Source: Bacteroidales bacterium (GTDB lineage Bacteria; Bacteroidota; Bacteroidia; Bacteroidales; Tenuifilaceae). Taken from it: 8,938 nucleotides of DNA. Within the stretch, counting starts at the first letter, position 1; the number at the start of each line of letters is the position of its first letter. The notes beneath the pieces were generated by a model. That model was not told the origin of the DNA, ran no database searches, and saw nothing but the letters and a program-made list of their open reading frames with translations. Made by a program: the position numbers and the translations under genes. The stretch spans positions 2,058-10,995 of the forward strand of contig DQHR01000163.1 in the NCBI GenBank assembly GCA_003531155.1. The letters are read 5' to 3'. Below are positions 6,406 through 8,938 of this stretch, piece after piece.

Positions 6406-7557
6406 ATGGAAATACTTGATGTACTTGTTGTTGATGATGAACCTGGGATTAGATCTGGAGTAACCCGAATTTTACGAAATTTTTCGGTGAACTATCCATT
6501 TATGGATCCAGACATCCAATTCAATGTTATTGAGGCAGCAACAGGTGAAGAAGCTCTTGGAATTATCAATGTAAACCCTCCTGCAATTGTATTACTCGAT
6601 AATAAACTTCCCGGAATACAAGGCGTTGAAGTGCTTGAGCACATTAACAATCATCAGCTCGATATACTAGTGATGATGATAACATCATACGCATCACTTG
6701 AGTTAGCAGTAAAAGCAACGAATATTGGGGCTTACGATTTTGTCCCAAAACCATTTACACCTCAGGAGTTAAAAGCTTCAATGGAGAATATAACTAAGCA
6801 CTATTTTCTCCGTCGAATGACCAGGAAACTGCACAAGGAGGGAAAAATAGTTCGTTTTAAATTCTTAACATTACTTTCACACGAGTTAAAATCTCCATTA
6901 AATGCGATTGAGGGTTACCTTAAACTGATGCAAGAAAAGCAGGCTGGAGAGAATATCGATGACTATCAGGATATGATTGATAGATCGCTATCGAGGGTTA
7001 AATCGATGAGAACATTAATTATGGATTTACTCGATTTAACACGAATAGATTCCGGAAAGAAAAAGCGCGATTTACGAGAACTAGATTTAGAGCTTATTGC
7101 TAAATCAGCAATGGATGGTATGACTCCGCTTGCTGTTCAGCGCGATGTGAAGTTAATCCTTGATATTGAAGAGCAGCAACCCTTAATGGCTGATGCCGAG
7201 GAAATGGAGATAATTTTCAACAATTTAATATCTAACGCTGTTAAGTATAACAAAGATGGTGGTTCAGTAAAATGTGTAATTAGATCTACACAAGGAGAGA
7301 TGATTATAAAGGTTATTGATACTGGCTTTGGAATTGAAGCCGATGATATTCCTAAACTTTTCCAAGAATTTTCGAGAATCAAAAATGCTTCTACTCGTAA
7401 TATATCTGGTAGCGGGCTAGGCCTATCAATTGTAAAAAAGTTGGTTGATTTGTATAATGGTAAGATTGAAGTTGAGAGTATTCCTGGGCAGGGCACAACT
7501 TTTACTTTACGAATTCCCATGCTACCATCGTTGAATGAAATTACAGGTTTAGCTTAA
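6406..7557 (+). CDS. Receiver-histidine kinase hybrid (REC-HisKA-HATPase)
   Basis: A 383-residue soluble hybrid. The N-terminal receiver (about 1-130) has D10/D11, phospho-acceptor D65 (VLLDNKLPG), T93 and K115-P116 in the canonical order, with a slightly lengthened segment near residues 26-40. The kinase half has the H-box with H159 (LLSHELKSPLNAI), the N-box around N272-N277 (NNLISNAVKYN), G1 DTGFGI 305-310 and G2 GSGLGLSI 335-342. Both halves keep the residues needed for phosphotransfer. It has no DNA-binding domain and no membrane segment. Its ATG is one base after the TAG of the preceding receiver, which points to translational coupling. The order REC-then-kinase suggests that phosphorylation of the receiver sets the activity of the attached kinase, so it would act as an intermediate in a relay started by the upstream sensory hydrogenase kinase (inference). 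Translation ends at tandem TAA TAA. Confidence 0.88.
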   Translation: MEILDVLVVDDEPGIRSGVTRILRNFSVNYPFMDPDIQFNVIEAATGEEALGIINVNPPAIVLLDNKLPGIQGVEVLEHINNHQLDILVMMITSYASLELAVKATNIGAYDFVPKPFTPQELKASMENITKHYFLRRMTRKLHKEGKIVRFKFLTLLSHELKSPLNAIEGYLKLMQEKQAGENIDDYQDMIDRSLSRVKSMRTLIMDLLDLTRIDSGKKKRDLRELDLELIAKSAMDGMTPLAVQRDVKLILDIEEQQPLMADAEEMEIIFNNLISNAVKYNKDGGSVKCVIRSTQGEMIIKVIDTGFGIEADDIPKLFQEFSRIKNASTRNISGSGLGLSIVKKLVDLYNGKIEVESIPGQGTTFTLRIPMLPSLNEITGLA

Positions 7558-7565
7558 TAAAGTGT

Positions 7566-7573
7566 TACATTTG
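7566..7573 (+). promoter_or_regulatory. Possible Bacteroidetes -7 promoter element before rex
   Basis: TACATTTG fits the TAnnTTTG -7 consensus of the main Bacteroidetes sigma factor exactly and lies 16 bases upstream of the rex start codon. No convincing -33 TTTG element is seen at the expected distance, and the resulting leader would be only about 10 bases. It could allow rex and ribF to be expressed separately from the hydrogenase genes, or be a chance match. Confidence 0.3.
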
Positions 7574-7589
7574 CAAAAAATTATTACAG

Positions 7590-8216
7590 ATGAAACTACC
7601 CGAAAAAACTGTTGAAAGGTTAAGTGAATATCGGAGAACTCTTTTGGAGTGCTTAACAAAAGGGAAAACCCACATCTATTCGCACGAATTAGCTCGACTG
7701 CATAATAATACAGCGGTTCAAGTGCGTCGTGATTTGATGCTCATTGGATATTCGAGCATGAAGAAAAAAGGGTACGATGCCAAGGAACTTATTGAGGTTA
7801 TCGGTAAAATTATCGATTCTAAAAATGGGCTAAATGTTGCAGTTATAGGAATGGGTAACCTTGGTCGAGCTGTTACAACCTATTTCATTGGTAAACGACC
7901 AAAACTAAATATTGTTGCCACTTTTGATGTAGATACAAATAAGACGGATCGAGTAATTTCAGGAATAAATTGTTTCCATGTTAAGGATTTAAAGGCAAAA
8001 ATAAAATCGAGCAATATCTCTATCGCTATAATTGCTTCTCCACCTAATACTGCTGCAGAAATTGCAGAAACGCTTATAATGTCAGGAATAAAAGGAATAT
8101 TGAACTTTACAACAACCCCACTAAACGTTCCTGATAGCGTTTTTCTCGAAGAATATGATATGATTACTTCAATCGAAAAGGTAGCGTATTTTGTGAAGGA
8201 GCAAGTAAAAAGTTAA
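7590..8216 (+). CDS. rex: Redox-sensing transcriptional repressor Rex
   Basis: A 208-residue member of the Rex family, which binds DNA when NADH/NAD+ is low and releases it when NADH rises. Residues 1-75 form the winged helix-turn-helix, with the recognition segment AVQVRRDLMLIGY near 42-54 and the wing KKKGYDAKEL. The Rossmann domain starts at about 81 with GMGNLG at 87-92 (dinucleotide phosphate loop) and FDVD at 112-115. The stretch SPPNTAAEIAE at 150-160 and GIKGILNF at 166-173 are family hallmarks. The C-terminal helix (residues about 193-206) would swap between subunits of the dimer. The usual NFAPVRL segment reads NFTTTPL here. Length is normal for the family. Rex is known to control fermentation and hydrogenase genes in other anaerobes, so its place 32 bases behind the hydrogenase-signalling genes suggests it regulates this locus. 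I found no matching Rex operator in the gaps of the window; the operon promoter lies outside. Confidence 0.92.
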   Translation: MKLPEKTVERLSEYRRTLLECLTKGKTHIYSHELARLHNNTAVQVRRDLMLIGYSSMKKKGYDAKELIEVIGKIIDSKNGLNVAVIGMGNLGRAVTTYFIGKRPKLNIVATFDVDTNKTDRVISGINCFHVKDLKAKIKSSNISIAIIASPPNTAAEIAETLIMSGIKGILNFTTTPLNVPDSVFLEEYDMITSIEKVAYFVKEQVKS

Positions 8217-8237
8217 TTTCATTTTTAAATCTTTTAA

Positions 8238-8938
8238 ATGCAGGTACACTACGGTTTTGAACAGGCAAATAGAATTAAGAATGCTGTTGTAACTACTGGT
8301 TCTTTTGATGGAGTTCATATAGGTCATAAAACTATTATCAACCGAATTATTGAAATTGCTCGTAGTATTGATGGGGAGTCTGTTCTTATTACCTTTTTTC
8401 CTCACCCTCGAAAAGTTCTTTATCCCGAAACACAAGGGAAAGATTTGATGTTCATTAACTCTCAGAAGGAGAAAATTGAACTTCTTCAAAAAACAGGGCT
8501 CGATCATTTAATCATAGTTAACTTTACGTTAGAATTTTCAAGGGTTTCATCGCACGATTTTATTCGTAATTTTCTGATTGAAAAGTTAAATGCTAAATAT
8601 ATAATCGTTGGTTTTAATCATCATTTCGGACATAATCGTGAGGGTGATTACACTTATTTATATCAGCTTAAAGAGGAATTAGGATTTGAGGTAGAAGAAA
8701 TTCCTGAACAGGATATTCAGCACGAAACGGTTAGCTCAACTACAATTCGAAAATCGATAAAAGAGGGGCGAATTCAGCGGGCAAACGCTTATCTCGATCA
8801 TCAATATATCATTATTGGAGCATTAGGAAAAGGGACTCACTATTTTACTGAAGTAGGTTTTCCCACATTATCTGTTCAGATAGAGGAGTTGGGGAAACTT
8901 ATTCCTCCCGATGGTGTTTATGCTACATCGTTGGAATG
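8238..8938 (+). CDS. ribF: Bifunctional riboflavin kinase/FAD synthetase RibF (3' end cut by window)
   Basis: The first 233 codons of an open frame running off the window. RibF phosphorylates riboflavin to FMN and adenylates it to FAD. The N-terminal nucleotidyltransferase domain shows GSFDGVHIGH at 21-30 (ATP-binding HxGH), FFPHPRKVL near 53-61, a flavin-loop relative GFNHHFGHNREGD at 125-137, and the SSTTIRKSI segment at 166-174, all in the expected order. The riboflavin-kinase domain begins at about 188 and reaches GVYA at 226-229. There the usual 'HG-xxx-GR-x-(L/I)GFPTAN' signature reads KG...FT..VGFPTLS with spacing preserved, so the Arg and the PTAN Asn are replaced. The kinase half may be weakened or specialised (inference). 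ATG at 8238 is chosen because the peptide then starts in the usual short lead before the VVTTGSFDG strand. It begins 21 bases after rex and may be co-transcribed. The product supplies the flavin used by HydB, though it is also a housekeeping gene. Confidence 0.9.
   Translation, partial: MQVHYGFEQANRIKNAVVTTGSFDGVHIGHKTIINRIIEIARSIDGESVLITFFPHPRKVLYPETQGKDLMFINSQKEKIELLQKTGLDHLIIVNFTLEFSRVSSHDFIRNFLIEKLNAKYIIVGFNHHFGHNREGDYTYLYQLKEELGFEVEEIPEQDIQHETVSSTTIRKSIKEGRIQRANAYLDHQYIIIGALGKGTHYFTEVGFPTLSVQIEELGKLIPPDGVYATSLE

Noticed and set aside
7558..7589. Possible Rex operator (TGTTACAT...ATTATTACA) before rex
   Set aside because: The two arms match poorly as an inverted repeat and the spacing does not fit the known Rex site; only the TAnnTTTG-like element is worth noting.

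Overview
This window is a compact, all plus-strand gene run that reads as an NADH-linked, trimeric [FeFe]-hydrogenase locus from an anaerobic member of the Bacteroidetes, most likely the Bacteroidales. The assignment rests on the A+T-rich sequence, start codons without a good Shine-Dalgarno sequence, a possible TAnnTTTG-type promoter before rex, and the style of the proteins. It is an inference, not a measured placement.

Region 1 (1-3864) holds the catalytic enzyme. It comprises the last 34 codons of a NuoE/HydC-like [2Fe-2S] subunit, then HydB (NuoF-like flavin/NADH subunit with a C-terminal 2x[4Fe-4S] domain) and HydA (NuoG-like iron-sulfur N-terminus fused to a complete H-cluster domain). 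Together these match the HydABC enzymes that couple H2 to NAD(H) and ferredoxin, often by electron bifurcation/confurcation. Several residues usually conserved are changed. HydB has lost half of the cysteines of its N-terminal [2Fe-2S] domain, and HydA lacks the two glutamates of the proton path known from Clostridium pasteurianum CpI.

Region 2 (3926-7557) is a signalling cassette. First comes a 667-residue fusion of ferredoxin, H-cluster domain, four-cysteine Fe-S domain and histidine kinase, which is a sensory hydrogenase. It is followed by a stand-alone receiver and, one base later, a receiver-histidine kinase hybrid. No protein in the cassette has a DNA-binding output domain. The simplest reading is a cytoplasmic H2 or redox sensor feeding a phosphorelay whose final target is elsewhere.

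Region 3 (7590-8938) holds rex, an NADH/NAD+-responsive repressor, and the 5' part of ribF, the FMN/FAD synthesis enzyme (cut by the window end). Rex gives the locus a second input, the NADH pool. RibF makes the flavin that HydB needs, although its neighbourhood here may be only incidental. The visible part of the RibF riboflavin-kinase domain has an altered signature.

Intergenic gaps are 26, 59, 61, 88, 1, 32 and 21 bases, so nearly everything is coding and no gene-free stretch exceeds 300 bases. I saw no RNA genes, mobile elements, CRISPR arrays or convincing terminators. The H-cluster maturation genes (hydE, hydF, hydG) and the promoter of the operon are not in the window. The most interesting part is the sensory hydrogenase-kinase and its receiver partners directly downstream of the enzyme whose substrate it probably senses.
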